This document shows, piece after piece, positions 42,090 through 51,645 of a stretch of 64,000 nt of DNA. The notes below the pieces were generated by a model. The model ran no database searches and had not been told where the DNA came from. It worked only from the letters and a program-made list of their open reading frames with translations. Every line of letters begins with the position of its first letter. The first letter of the stretch is position 1. The stretch comes from Bacteroidales bacterium (GTDB taxonomy: Bacteria > Bacteroidota > Bacteroidia > Bacteroidales > F082), in assembly GCA_016291135.1 (NCBI GenBank), contig JAEFAE010000008.1:1-64000 (forward strand), read 5' to 3'. The position numbers and the translations under genes were made by a program.

Positions 42090-44672
42090 TCAATGTGCCT
42101 CCAACCAGTTGTCGCCGGTGTTGATCTCCACCACGACGGGCACCGAGAGCGGGAGGGCGTTCACCATCTTGTCGTTGACGAGGGCTTTCAGCGTCTCCAA
42201 CTCTTCGAGACGGGCGTCGAAAACCAATTCGTCGTGCACCTGCAAGATCATCTTCGACTGTAGCTTCATACGCTGCATCTCCTGATGGATGTGGATCATG
42301 GCAATCTTGATCATGTCGGCCGAAGACCCCTGGATGGGCGCATTGATGGCGTTGCGCTCGGCAAAGCTGCGCACCGTGCCGTTGGCGGCGTTGATGTCGC
42401 GGAGGTACCGGCGGCGGCCCAGGATGGTCTCGGCATAGCCTCTTTCCTTGGCCAGGGCGATGCTGCGGTTCATGTATTCCTTGATACCGGCATATTCCTC
42501 GAAGTATTTCTTGATGATGTCGGCCGCCTCGCCCCGCGAGATCTCCATGCGTTCGGCCAGGCCGAAGGCCGACATGCCGTAGATGATGCCGAAGTTGACG
42601 GCCTTGGCGCGACTGCGCTGTTCCTTGGTAACCTGGTCGATCGGCACATGGAACACCTTGGCGGCGGTGGCGGCATGGATGTCGTGCCCCAGGTTGAAGT
42701 CGGCCACCATGGCCGGGTCGCCACTGAGATGGGCGATGATGCGCAACTCGATCTGCGAGTAATCGGCCGCCATCAGGGTGTATTCGGGACCTCGGGGCAC
42801 AAAGGCGCGCCGGATCTCGCGACCGTTGGCGGTACGCACCGGGATGTTCTGCAGGTTGGGGTTGTTGGAACTCAGCCGCCCGGTGGCAGTCACCGCCTGG
42901 TTATACGAGGTGTGGATCAACCCGTCTTGGGGATTGATGAGGGCCGGCAAGGCGTCGAGATAGGTGGACTTGAGCTTGGTATAGGAGCGGTATTCGAGGA
43001 TGGCGTTGACGATGGGATGCTTGCCGGCGAGCTTCTGAAGCACCTCCTCGCCCGTGGCATACTGGCCCGTCTTGGTCTTCTTGGCCTTGGCGTCGAGCTG
43101 CAAACGGTCGAACAACACCTCGCCGAGTTGCCTGGGCGACGCGATGTTGAATTGGGTGCCGGCCAAGCCGTAGATCGTCTCTTCCAGTTCGTGGATGTGC
43201 CGTCCAAAGGCCTCGCTGATGTGGCGCAGGTTCTGGCTGTCGATCTTCACGCCGTTCTCCTCCATGACGCTCAAGACCTCCACCAAGGGCATCTCGATGT
43301 TGTAGAACAGCGCTTCGAGACCGTTCTCCTGCAACAAAGGCTGGAACACCGCATAAAGCGCCATGACCAGGTCTTCGCCTTCGTCGGGGTTCCAGAGGTT
43401 GCCCATGGGCGAGAAGTCGCGGTGCAGATACACGTCGGCCAGGTAGTCGAGGGTATGGCGCTGCTCGGGTTCAAGCAGGTAATGGGCGATCATTACGTCG
43501 AACAAGGTGCCTTGCGGACGGATCCCCGCCTTCCGCAGTCCGGTGAGGATGGGTTTCAGGTTGTATCCCACCTTGGTGACGGCCGGATCCTCGATGACGG
43601 CGCGCTGCGATTTCCATTGGGTTTCGTCCTGGGAGAGAAAACGCACGTCTTGTCCCAGGGAAACAGGGTGCGGCACCAGCGGTTTGGATGGTTCCTTGAC
43701 GGCTTCGGGCCGGGCAAAAAGATCCATCTGCTGCGGTGCGACCTCCGTTTCGGGTTGGGTAGCTTGCGGTTGGACAGGCTCCACCACGCCGTATTCCCGG
43801 ATAAAGCGTTGCTTGAACGTCCGGAACTCCAGCTCGTCGAAGAGGGCCAACAGGGCTTCGGCATTGGGCTGCTTCACCCGCAAGGCCGCCTCGTCGAGCG
43901 TGACCGGGGCATCGAGCAGGATGGTGGCCAGCTGCTTCGAAAGCCTTCCCTGCTCGGCATATTGCAACACGTTCTCGCGCTGCTTCCCCTTCAGCTCGTC
44001 GGCATGGGCAATCAGGTTCTCCACGCTGCCGTACTTGCCGACCAACAGGGAGGCGTTCTTCTCGCCGATACCGGGGATGCCCGGAATGTTGTCGGAGGCA
44101 TCGCCCCACAGCCCCAGGATGTCGATCAGCTGCTTCGGCTCACAGATGCCATAGCGCTCGCACACCTCCTTGGGGCCCCACACCTGGGCGGGAGCGCCGA
44201 ACTTGGCCGGCTTGTAGATCAGGATCCGGTCGGTGACCAGCTGCCCAAAGTCCTTGTCGGGCGTCATCATGTAGGTGACGAACCCTTGTTGTTCCGCCTG
44301 ACGGGAGAGCGTCCCGATCACATCGTCGGCCTCGTAGCCCTCGGCGGCATAGATCGGGATGTTGAATCCCTCGATCAGCCGTACGATATAGGGGATGGAC
44401 GCCCTCAAGTCGTCGGGCATGGCCTCGCGGTTGGCCTTGTATTCGGTAAACGCCTGCACCCGCACCGTAGGGGCGGCCAGGTCGAAGGCCACGCCGATAT
44501 GGGTGGGTTTTTCGTTGCGCAACACATCGTACAAGGTATTCAGGAAACCCATCACCGCCGAGGTGTTCAGTCCCTTCGAGTTGAGGGCAGGACGTTTGCT
44601 CATGGCAAAGAAAGCCCTGTATATCAATGCGTACGCATCAAGAAGAAAGAGTTTTTTTTCCGGTTGTTCCAT
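42090..44672 (-). CDS. polA: DNA polymerase I with degenerate proofreading domain
   Basis: The 860-residue protein has an intact 5'-3' exonuclease (about 1-290: LFLLDAYALIYRAFFAM, GYEADDVIGTLSRQA, LWGDASDNIPGIPGIGEKNA) and an intact family A polymerase (motif A MAADYSQIELRIIAHLSGD, motif B KAVNFGIIYGMSAFG, motif C QVHDELVFDA). The middle 3'-5' exonuclease region is short: no Asp-x-Glu motif is found, and the position of the next catalytic Asp reads NLKPI where E. coli has NLKYD. It is likely proofreading-negative. ATG 44672 is chosen by homology; upstream sequence to 44885 is intergenic. A near-consensus -7 (TAATTTTA) lies at 44690-44697. Confidence 0.96.
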   Translation of the reverse strand: MEQPEKKLFLLDAYALIYRAFFAMSKRPALNSKGLNTSAVMGFLNTLYDVLRNEKPTHIGVAFDLAAPTVRVQAFTEYKANREAMPDDLRASIPYIVRLIEGFNIPIYAAEGYEADDVIGTLSRQAEQQGFVTYMMTPDKDFGQLVTDRILIYKPAKFGAPAQVWGPKEVCERYGICEPKQLIDILGLWGDASDNIPGIPGIGEKNASLLVGKYGSVENLIAHADELKGKQRENVLQYAEQGRLSKQLATILLDAPVTLDEAALRVKQPNAEALLALFDELEFRTFKQRFIREYGVVEPVQPQATQPETEVAPQQMDLFARPEAVKEPSKPLVPHPVSLGQDVRFLSQDETQWKSQRAVIEDPAVTKVGYNLKPILTGLRKAGIRPQGTLFDVMIAHYLLEPEQRHTLDYLADVYLHRDFSPMGNLWNPDEGEDLVMALYAVFQPLLQENGLEALFYNIEMPLVEVLSVMEENGVKIDSQNLRHISEAFGRHIHELEETIYGLAGTQFNIASPRQLGEVLFDRLQLDAKAKKTKTGQYATGEEVLQKLAGKHPIVNAILEYRSYTKLKSTYLDALPALINPQDGLIHTSYNQAVTATGRLSSNNPNLQNIPVRTANGREIRRAFVPRGPEYTLMAADYSQIELRIIAHLSGDPAMVADFNLGHDIHAATAAKVFHVPIDQVTKEQRSRAKAVNFGIIYGMSAFGLAERMEISRGEAADIIKKYFEEYAGIKEYMNRSIALAKERGYAETILGRRRYLRDINAANGTVRSFAERNAINAPIQGSSADMIKIAMIHIHQEMQRMKLQSKMILQVHDELVFDARLEELETLKALVNDKMVNALPLSVPVVVEINTGDNWLEAH

Positions 44673-44770
44673 GGTAAAGGATTTGGGGGTAAAATTACGA
44701 AAAATGTTTTGAAAAACCAGCGCATCCCCTCCTCTTAACGATGTCATGCCATAGAAAAACGCCGAAAAAT

Positions 44771-44802
44771 TTGGCAGGTATGGAAAAATTGGTGTATCTT
44801 TG
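44771..44802 (+). promoter_or_regulatory. Promoter of the acpP-fabF-rnc operon
   Basis: TTG at 44771-44773 (within TTTG) and TATCTTTG at 44795-44802, spaced by 21 bases: the best -33/-7 match in the window. Transcription near 44809 gives a leader of about 90 bases before acpP, unusually long here; I see no clear riboswitch fold in it. Confidence 0.7.
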
Positions 44803-44899
44803 CCTCGAATTTTGAAAACGAGTGCTTTATTTTGACGTAAAAATATCACATGATTCATTGGTATTATTGCGTCATTGTTAAACAAAAAAATTGAAAACT

Positions 44900-45148
44900 A
44901 TGTCAGAAATTGCAGAACAAATTGTGCCTATTATTGCTGAAAAACTAGGCGTGAACCCTTCAGAAGTCACCATGGATGCCAGCTTCACCAACGACCTTGG
45001 TGCTGACTCTTTGGATACCGTCGAACTGATGCTGGATTTCGAAAAGAAATTCAACATCGCCATCCCGGACGACCAGCAGGAGAACATCGTCACCGTCGGT
45101 GACGTGATCAAACTGATCGAAGAAGAACAGAAGAAGAATCAACAATAA
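44900..45148 (+). CDS. acpP: Acyl carrier protein
   Basis: An 82-residue acidic carrier of fatty-acyl intermediates. The phosphopantetheine attachment Ser37 is in the canonical [18 protein letters not shown]. The ATG at 44900 is used; an in-frame TTG nine bases earlier would add three residues and is not needed. fabF follows 12 bases downstream, the standard arrangement. Confidence 0.97.
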   Translation: MSEIAEQIVPIIAEKLGVNPSEVTMDASFTNDLGADSLDTVELMLDFEKKFNIAIPDDQQENIVTVGDVIKLIEEEQKKNQQ

Positions 45149-45160
45149 TTTGATTAAAAG

Positions 45161-46414
45161 ATGGAATTGAAACGGGTTGTCGTTACTGGGCTGGGTGCCA
45201 TCACACCCATCGGAAACAACGCGAAAGCGTTGTGGGACGGGTTGATTCATGGCAAGGACGGCTTCGATGAGATTACTCGTTTCGATTCCACCAATTACAA
45301 GACCCATTTCGCGGCCGAGGTCAAGGACTACGATCCCTTGGACTATTTCGACCGGAAAGACGTACGCAAGTACGACCTCTATGCGCAATTCGCGCTGATC
45401 GCCGCCCAGCAGGCCGTCGAGAACTCACACCTCACCCCCATCAACACCGATTTCGATGAAGTCGGCGTGGTGCTCACCGCCGGCATCGGCGGCGTCACCC
45501 ATTTCTACAATGAGGTGATGGAGCACGCCAAAGGCGACGGCGTTCCGCGTTTCAGCCCCTATTACATCCCCAAGATGATCCTGAACATTCCCGCGGGCGT
45601 GATCTCGATCAAATACGGTTTCAGGGGGCCCAACTTCGCCACGGTGTCCGCCTGCGCTTCCTCTTCGCACGCCATCACTTCGGGCTTCGAGCTGATCCGC
45701 ACCGGAAAGGCCATAGCCGTGGTTGCCGGCGGTGCCGAAGCAGGCATCTGCGAGGCCGGCATCGGCGGATTCAACGCCATGCACGCCCTTTCGTTGCGCA
45801 ACGACGACCCACACACCGCCTCCCGGCCTTTCGACAAGGGTCGTGACGGCTTTGTCATGGGCGAAGGGGGCGGCTGCATCGTGCTCGAGGAATTGGAACA
45901 CGCCCTCAAACGGGGTGCCGACATCTATGCCGAGATCGTCGGAGCAGGCATGTCGGGCGATGCCTATCACATCACCGCCCCGCATCCCGAAGGCTACGGT
46001 GCCGCCCTCGCCATGGAACGCGCCCTCAGCGACGCCGGCATCCAGCGCACGGAAATCGACCACATCAACACCCACGGCACCTCCACCCCGCAAGGCGACC
46101 TGGCCGAGATCACGGCCATCAAGAAAGTCTTTGGCGACCACGCCTACGACATCAGCCTGAACTCCACCAAGTCCATGACCGGCCACCTCCTCGGAGGCAC
46201 CGGCGCCGTGGAAGCCATAGCCACCATCCTGGCCCTGAAGGAAGGCATCATCCCGCCCACCATCAACCATTTCGAGGATGATCCGCTTATCGACCCCCAA
46301 CTCGATTTCACCTTCAACACCGCCCGCCAACGCGACCTCCGATACGCCATGAGCAACGCTTTCGGATTCGGCGGACAAAACAGCTCGCTCCTGTTCAAGA
46401 AATACACGCTTTAA
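45161..46414 (+). CDS. fabF: Beta-ketoacyl-ACP synthase II
   Basis: Elongating condensing enzyme of fatty acid synthesis, 417 residues. The Cys-His-His triad is visible: Cys in ATVSACASSSHAI (near 165), His in HINTHGTSTPQGD (near 306) and His in KSMTGHLLGGTGAVEA (near 343). The C-terminal NAFGFGGQNSSLLFKKY is also characteristic. It lies between acpP and rnc in one operon. Confidence 0.97.
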   Translation: MELKRVVVTGLGAITPIGNNAKALWDGLIHGKDGFDEITRFDSTNYKTHFAAEVKDYDPLDYFDRKDVRKYDLYAQFALIAAQQAVENSHLTPINTDFDEVGVVLTAGIGGVTHFYNEVMEHAKGDGVPRFSPYYIPKMILNIPAGVISIKYGFRGPNFATVSACASSSHAITSGFELIRTGKAIAVVAGGAEAGICEAGIGGFNAMHALSLRNDDPHTASRPFDKGRDGFVMGEGGGCIVLEELEHALKRGADIYAEIVGAGMSGDAYHITAPHPEGYGAALAMERALSDAGIQRTEIDHINTHGTSTPQGDLAEITAIKKVFGDHAYDISLNSTKSMTGHLLGGTGAVEAIATILALKEGIIPPTINHFEDDPLIDPQLDFTFNTARQRDLRYAMSNAFGFGGQNSSLLFKKYTL

Positions 46415-46425
46415 CCATTTGAGCA

Positions 46426-47160
46426 ATGGGCTTACGGGACTATCTTGCACATTGCCGCTCAAAGGACAAGACCTTATCGGAGTTCATCCACAACGACTTC
46501 GGCTTTTACCCGAGAAACATCAGCCTGTATCAGCTGGCCTTCACCCACAAGTCGGCTTCGGAAGGCAACATCGGCTCCTACAAGATCAACAACGAACGGC
46601 TCGAATACCTGGGCGATGCCGTCCTAGGTACCGTAGTGGCCGACTACCTCTTCCGGCTCTTCCCTACCAAATCGGAAGGGTTCCTCACCGAGATGCGTTC
46701 CAAGATCGTCAGCCGCGCCTCCCTGAACAAGCTTTCCCAAAAGCTGGGATTCGACCAGGTGATCCACTATGCCCACGATGCCCATTCCAACTTCAAGTCG
46801 ATCGGCGGCAACGCCTTTGAGGCCTTTGTGGGCGCCCTCTATCTCGACCGCGGGTACAACTTCGCCAAGAACATCCTAATCAACCGCATCATCCGGGTGC
46901 ACATCGACCTTGAACAGCTGGAGCAGACCGACCTGAATTTCAAGAGCAAACTGCTGGAGTGGTCGCAGAAAGAACGGCATCAGGTGGTCTTCAAGAACAC
47001 CAACGAAAAAACCAACCCCCACGACCGGCTGTATCACATCACGGTGGTCCTCGATGGCGAGGAATACGGAAAAGGCGTCGACTACTCCATCAAGGGTGCG
47101 GAACAGTTGGCTGCAGAAAAAACCTGGCAGATGCTGGTGGAAAAAAACAAGGTGTCATGA
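46426..47160 (+). CDS. rnc: Ribonuclease III
   Basis: Double-strand-specific RNase of rRNA processing, 244 residues. The signature NNERLEYLGDAVLGTVVADY (near 61) and GGNAFEAFVGALYLDRGYNF (near 127) supply the catalytic acidic residues. A double-stranded RNA-binding domain occupies about 175-240 (KLLEWSQKERHQVVFKN, AEKTWQMLVEK). It ends in a four-base overlap (ATGA) with the next gene. Confidence 0.96.
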   Translation: MGLRDYLAHCRSKDKTLSEFIHNDFGFYPRNISLYQLAFTHKSASEGNIGSYKINNERLEYLGDAVLGTVVADYLFRLFPTKSEGFLTEMRSKIVSRASLNKLSQKLGFDQVIHYAHDAHSNFKSIGGNAFEAFVGALYLDRGYNFAKNILINRIIRVHIDLEQLEQTDLNFKSKLLEWSQKERHQVVFKNTNEKTNPHDRLYHITVVLDGEEYGKGVDYSIKGAEQLAAEKTWQMLVEKNKVS

Positions 47161-47594
47161 AAAAGAACAAGTTGTTGGTCGCCGCCCCGTTCGACGACAT
47201 CCACATCATCGGCATCAACGCCACCTTGGTGGATTACAAGCTCGCCTACTACCTCAACGAGTGCTTGAATTTCAACTTCGTGCGACTCAAGGACATCCTC
47301 CTCGACGAAAGCCATCCTTACGCTTTCTTTTACTATAACGCCGGTGAAAACCGGAACGCCTACAACCTGGTCTCGCTGAAATACAAAGACCATTTGTGCG
47401 TCAAACTGAATCCGCATATCGATTACCTGCTCATCATCCGCAACCCTGTCTCCACCGAGCGACTGGCCCAGATCGTCAAGACCCTGCGCGAAATCAAGGA
47501 CGTGGCATACGCCTATACCATGGAGCTGAGCCGCAACCCTGCTGTGGAGGTGCTGCTGGAACGGATCGAGATGCATGAAAGCCAATGCCTATGA
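47157..47594 (+). CDS. IPExxxVDY-like family protein
   Basis: A 145-residue protein of unknown function. Position and pattern match the Bacteroidota IPExxxVDY family, usually found between rnc and pyk: KNKLLVAAPFDDIHIIGI, LVDYKLAYYLNECLNFNFVR and DYLLIIRNPVSTERLAQI. The literal IPE motif is not clear, so the call rests on context and overall shape. The start at 47157 overlaps the rnc stop (ATGA); the longer frame upstream is inside rnc in another frame. The stop overlaps the LytTR gene's start. No pyruvate kinase gene follows here. Confidence 0.7.
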   Translation: MKKNKLLVAAPFDDIHIIGINATLVDYKLAYYLNECLNFNFVRLKDILLDESHPYAFFYYNAGENRNAYNLVSLKYKDHLCVKLNPHIDYLLIIRNPVSTERLAQIVKTLREIKDVAYAYTMELSRNPAVEVLLERIEMHESQCL

Positions 47595-48397
47595 ACGAGC
47601 TCCCGAAAAAACTCTTCTCAAACAAAGGTTTCTGGGGACACCTGGTGGGACTCCCCTTGTTTGTCATCGGACTGTTGTTGCTTTTCTGTCCGTTTGCCTT
47701 CCGTAACTATCCCATCTCCTTTTCGAGGTATTCTTTCCATATCACCATGATTTTCAGCATCATCGTCGTGGTGATGCTCATCTCTCGCTTGGCCTTGCTT
47801 TTCATCAACAAGAAGAATCCGTTGACCCGGACGCAATACTATTTGGCCTGTCTGTTCGAGATCCTGTTTGCCTCGGGTTTCTGCGCCCTCTACCTGTGGC
47901 TGTTCCTGAAGAAGCATCAAGCCTATTTCCTTTTCTTCGGCTATACGTTGGTGTATCTGTCCGTGGCGATGATCATCCCCTACCTCATCCTCTTCCTCCA
48001 CTACCAGGTGCAAGACAGGGAGCAACAGTTGGACGAAGCCGGAAAAGCGGGTCAGGGAGAGAAGATACGTTTCCTGGACGAACGTGGAAATGTTAAATTG
48101 ATTGTATCACAATCGTCTATCTTATATATACAATCCGACGAGAACTACCTGCGCATCTATTACCTCGATGAAGGCAAGATCAACAGCTACCTGCTGCGGA
48201 GTTCGATGAAACGGATTGAAGACATGTGCGCCAAGAACGGGCTCATCCGTTGCCACCGTTCCTATTTTGTCAACAAGGAACGGGTGCAGGTGCTCCAAAA
48301 AGACAAGGAGTTCACCTACGCCATCCTCGACGTGCCGAATGCCGCGCATATCCCGGTCAGTAAGAACTATTACGATCAGGTGTCGGCGATTCTATAA
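47591..48397 (+). CDS. Membrane LytTR-family transcriptional regulator
   Basis: A 268-residue protein with four predicted transmembrane helices (about 20-140, for example LPLFVIGLLLLFCPFAF), a charged linker, and a C-terminal LytTR DNA-binding domain (about 165-265: ILYIQSDENYLRIYYL, LIRCHRSYFVNKERV). It lacks a receiver domain, so any signal is sensed in the membrane part. ATG 47591 overlaps the preceding stop by four bases (ATGA); an in-frame ATG at 47585 is possible. Being coupled to acpP-fabF-rnc, it might respond to membrane state (inference). Its 3' end overlaps the convergent glycosyltransferase gene by 41 bases. Confidence 0.85.
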   Translation: MNELPKKLFSNKGFWGHLVGLPLFVIGLLLLFCPFAFRNYPISFSRYSFHITMIFSIIVVVMLISRLALLFINKKNPLTRTQYYLACLFEILFASGFCALYLWLFLKKHQAYFLFFGYTLVYLSVAMIIPYLILFLHYQVQDREQQLDEAGKAGQGEKIRFLDERGNVKLIVSQSSILYIQSDENYLRIYYLDEGKINSYLLRSSMKRIEDMCAKNGLIRCHRSYFVNKERVQVLQKDKEFTYAILDVPNAAHIPVSKNYYDQVSAIL

Positions 48398-50072
48398 GCA
48401 CGTCCACCGCATGCTCCGTGGTGGAGAAAATGGATATGCGGTCACCAATCCCCAGTGTCAGACGGTTCCGACCCGGAGGAAGCTCCCGGGGCAGGACGGC
48501 TTTCAGCCATCCGGTATGGGTGGCCCCTGGAGGAATCGTACCCACGGTGTCGTGCCAGGCGTAGAAATGGGTGCCGGTGTCCAACAACAGCAATACCAGG
48601 TTCATGTCGAGCTGTCCGTGATGGAAATCCACCGCCTGGGGATAGGGGTTGTGGATCGTGTACTCGAGCTGGATGCTGTCTCCGGCATGGAATGAAGGGA
48701 TCCCTTCCCGGGCAGGGACAAACCATTGGTCTGTCACCAGGCGGTTGGCGCTTTGGAAGGGCGAGGCAAAGAATCCCTTCACTTCTCCGAAATCGGTCGG
48801 ATAGGATTGGTTCAGCGTGCTGAACGTGGTTTGCACGAATACCTTCCCACCCTGCCAGTCGCGATCGAACTGCCACAGGTCGAACTGGGTCATGCGGTCG
48901 TAATAGCTGCGGAGCGTCGAACTCGCCTTACCCGTGAAATAATGATAGAGCGCCGGCTGTTGGAAAGAGCCTTGGAACGCCACCGGGGCGTCGCCCGCCA
49001 CCGCCTCGACGGCCCGGTAATGCGGTTCCTTGCCCGAGAAGCCGTAAGGCGCCGACAAGGAAGTCGGCAACACGATGCGCAAGGCAAGCATCAACAACAG
49101 CGAGGGCAGGATCACCCTTTTCACATAACGCCGCAACCGTTGGTCGCTCAAGCTCCAGCGGTACAGCAACACCACCACGGGGAGGGCGCTCACCACCGTC
49201 CAATGGGGCTCGACATGGCCCCGGAAGGCCATCGCCCAAAAGAAAAAGAAGAAGCCGACCATGAGGAAGCGCAGGCCACGCTCAAACCGGTCCTGGGCGC
49301 GATGGCGCACCAAGACCGCCACCACGGCGGCTACCGTGAAGGGGTTGAACACCAGCAGCTGGTTGGGCAGGTATTCCAAGACGTACTGCCAACGAAACGG
49401 CTCGCTGCGTTGCACCAGGTGATAGCGGAGGCTGGGGAAATCCGCCCGCACCTGCCACAGCAGGTGCGGCGTCATCAGCAACAACGCCACCCCACAGGCC
49501 ACGTAAAACCGACCGTCTTTCAGCAAGGAAAGGTTGGAGAGCACCACCAAGCCCAACAGCAGCAGGGCGTGGTACTTGCTATACAGCATGCAGGCCATCA
49601 GCACGCCCATCCAGAGGGCCCGGGGCCAGCTGGGCGCTTTCAGATAGTCGCGGTAAACCAAGAGGAACAGGCTCGAAAACAGCAGCAAGGGGACATCGGG
49701 CGTGGTGATGAATCCGTAGAGATGAAGCATCGTCACAGAGCCGAACAGGGTGAGAAAAAGCCCTACCTTTTTCCAATCTGGGGCCGCCTCGTCGACCAAC
49801 TTCCAAAGAATGAAAAGCAACAGGGAGGAACTCAGGATGGTGAGCAGGCGGACGCCCATCAAACCCGAAAACAGGCGGCTACCGAGCCAGGTCATCAGCC
49901 CCACCATGGGCGGATGGTCGAAATAGCCCCAGGCCAGGTGTTCTCCATAGAGGGCATAATAGGCCTCGTCCTCCTGGATCTCGGTGAAACACCCTTGCAG
50001 CAGGTTGACCAGCAGCCAAACAAAAATGCCACAACAAAGGAAGGTTTTCCAATGGCACTTTTCCCTTGTCAT
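48357..50072 (-). CDS. ArnT/PMT-like (GT39/GT83) membrane glycosyltransferase
   Basis: A 571-residue polytopic protein with about ten helices in residues 10-370 and a soluble C-terminal region. The first periplasmic loop has the acidic motif TEIQEDEAYYALYGEHLAW and then YFDHPPMVGL, typical of polyprenol-phosphate-sugar transferases of the PMT/ArnT clan. It would move a sugar from a lipid carrier to a lipid or protein. The C-terminal 170 residues form a beta-rich extension. The acceptor is unknown. The gene precedes no obvious partner; glnA is upstream. Confidence 0.83.
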   Translation of the reverse strand: MTREKCHWKTFLCCGIFVWLLVNLLQGCFTEIQEDEAYYALYGEHLAWGYFDHPPMVGLMTWLGSRLFSGLMGVRLLTILSSSLLLFILWKLVDEAAPDWKKVGLFLTLFGSVTMLHLYGFITTPDVPLLLFSSLFLLVYRDYLKAPSWPRALWMGVLMACMLYSKYHALLLLGLVVLSNLSLLKDGRFYVACGVALLLMTPHLLWQVRADFPSLRYHLVQRSEPFRWQYVLEYLPNQLLVFNPFTVAAVVAVLVRHRAQDRFERGLRFLMVGFFFFFWAMAFRGHVEPHWTVVSALPVVVLLYRWSLSDQRLRRYVKRVILPSLLLMLALRIVLPTSLSAPYGFSGKEPHYRAVEAVAGDAPVAFQGSFQQPALYHYFTGKASSTLRSYYDRMTQFDLWQFDRDWQGGKVFVQTTFSTLNQSYPTDFGEVKGFFASPFQSANRLVTDQWFVPAREGIPSFHAGDSIQLEYTIHNPYPQAVDFHHGQLDMNLVLLLLDTGTHFYAWHDTVGTIPPGATHTGWLKAVLPRELPPGRNRLTLGIGDRISIFSTTEHAVDVLIESPTPDRNSSY

Positions 50073-50124
50073 GGCATTTTGTTTTGGGTAGCGGCACGCC
50101 CTGGCACGCCACTACAATGAGGGT

Positions 50125-51636
50125 TTATCCGACGTGGATGTTCTCGTTGACCAGCTTCATGATCTTCTCGGTGTCGTCGCCCAGCTCCTTGCGGAGGTTG
50201 GCATCCTTGAAGTCACTGAGGAACTTGATCATGTAGTCGATGATGGCATCGGAGAACACGCCCTTATCGGTGTAGATCTTGCGGTCTTTCTTGAGTTCCT
50301 TGGCCGCGGCCACGCAGCTGTCGGGCAGCTGTTCGAGGGCTTCCTGCACCTTCTTGTTCTTGGCATCGTGGATGTTCACGCCGAGGCCGACATAGGTCTT
50401 CTCGGCCACCTTGAGGGCGTCGGGCATCTCGAAGCCGTGACGGGCGGCGGCACAGAGGGCGGCCATCAGCAGGTACATGTCGGCGCAGCCGTCGGAGGCA
50501 CGCCATTCGAAGGTCTGCTTGTCGCTGAAGTCGCGGTTCGATTTCTTCTCGATCGGGTTGCAGTCGGCCACCATGTCCTTGCCGTTGTTGATCCAGCCCA
50601 GCGGCACACGCACCAAGGCGCTGCGGTTGCTGTACGACCAGCACAGCGAAGTGGGGGCTTCCTGATGGGGCACCAGACGGAGGAACGACAGCGGGTTGGG
50701 GTTGCCGAAGGCAGGCAGCGAGGTGCCGGCATCCATGTAACCGGCGATGGCGCGCTTGCCATAGTCGCTGAGCTCGCCCTTTTCCACCATCACGCTCTTG
50801 CCGTTCTTCGTGAACTTGCAGTGCACGTGCATACCGGAACCGGCCTTGCCCACGGTGATCTTCGGGGCGAAGGTCAGCACCACGCCATACTGGTAAGCCA
50901 GCTGACGCATGATCCACTTGGCCACCACCAGCTGGTCGGCAGCGTCCTCGATGTTGGTGGGCAGGAACTCGATCTCGTTCTGCTCGTAGATCTTGCCATC
51001 GTGGGTAAAGTTACCCACCTCGGAATGACCGTATTTGATCAGACCACCGGCCTGGGCGATGAGGCGCATGGCCTCCACACGGTACTCGGTGAACTTGTTG
51101 AACGGGGCGCTCTCGTGATAGCCTCTCTGGTCGGGCACTTCGTAGATTTCCTCATCATCGGCGATGATGTAGTATTCCAGCTCGCCCATGGTCTGCATCT
51201 CGAGACCCGTGGTTTTCTTGAAGACTTGGTGGGCCTTGCGGAGGATGTACTCCGGAGAGCTCTCGAAGGGCTCGCCGTCACGGTTGTAGAACGAGCAGAG
51301 GATGTCGAGGGTGGGCACCTCGGAGAAGGGGTTGCGGAAGGCGGTCTTGTACTTCGGCACCACGTAGAGGTCGCTCTTTCCGGCTTCGATGAAGGGGAAG
51401 AGGCTGGAGCCGTCCACACGCTCGCCCGCGGAGAGGATGTTCTCCAGGTGTTCGGCGCTATGAATGACGAAATTGAGGGTTTTGAGCTTGCCATCCCATC
51501 CACAGTAGTGGAAGTTCACGAATTCGATTTCGTTTTCCTCGCAGTAGCGGATGATGTCGGCGCGGGTAAATTCGGCTGCCGGTTTCTGAAGATACTGAAC
51601 CAGCAGGTTGGGGTTCATTGCAATGCGTTGATCCAT
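50125..51636 (-). CDS. glnA: Glutamine synthetase
   Basis: Assimilates ammonia into glutamine. The 503-residue protein has the type I layout: beta-grasp N-terminal domain (FVNFHYCGWDGKLKTLNFVI), then FFEAGKSDL-like segment FIEAGKSDLYVVP, catalytic Glu in MGELEYYIIADDE, ATP loop KAGSGMHVHCKFTKNG, and active-site NRSALVRVPLGW. The Tyr adenylylation site of enterobacterial enzymes is not evident. An alternative ATG lies six codons in. A -7 element (TAACTTTG) is at 51684-51691. Confidence 0.95.
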   Translation of the reverse strand: MDQRIAMNPNLLVQYLQKPAAEFTRADIIRYCEENEIEFVNFHYCGWDGKLKTLNFVIHSAEHLENILSAGERVDGSSLFPFIEAGKSDLYVVPKYKTAFRNPFSEVPTLDILCSFYNRDGEPFESSPEYILRKAHQVFKKTTGLEMQTMGELEYYIIADDEEIYEVPDQRGYHESAPFNKFTEYRVEAMRLIAQAGGLIKYGHSEVGNFTHDGKIYEQNEIEFLPTNIEDAADQLVVAKWIMRQLAYQYGVVLTFAPKITVGKAGSGMHVHCKFTKNGKSVMVEKGELSDYGKRAIAGYMDAGTSLPAFGNPNPLSFLRLVPHQEAPTSLCWSYSNRSALVRVPLGWINNGKDMVADCNPIEKKSNRDFSDKQTFEWRASDGCADMYLLMAALCAAARHGFEMPDALKVAEKTYVGLGVNIHDAKNKKVQEALEQLPDSCVAAAKELKKDRKIYTDKGVFSDAIIDYMIKFLSDFKDANLRKELGDDTEKIMKLVNENIHVG

Positions 51637-51645
51637 TACGATTGA

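Noticed and set aside
42285-44738. 817-codon open frame opposite polA
   Set aside because: It is antisense to an intact polymerase gene and rich in Gly, Val, His and Asp as expected for a GC-rich shadow frame.
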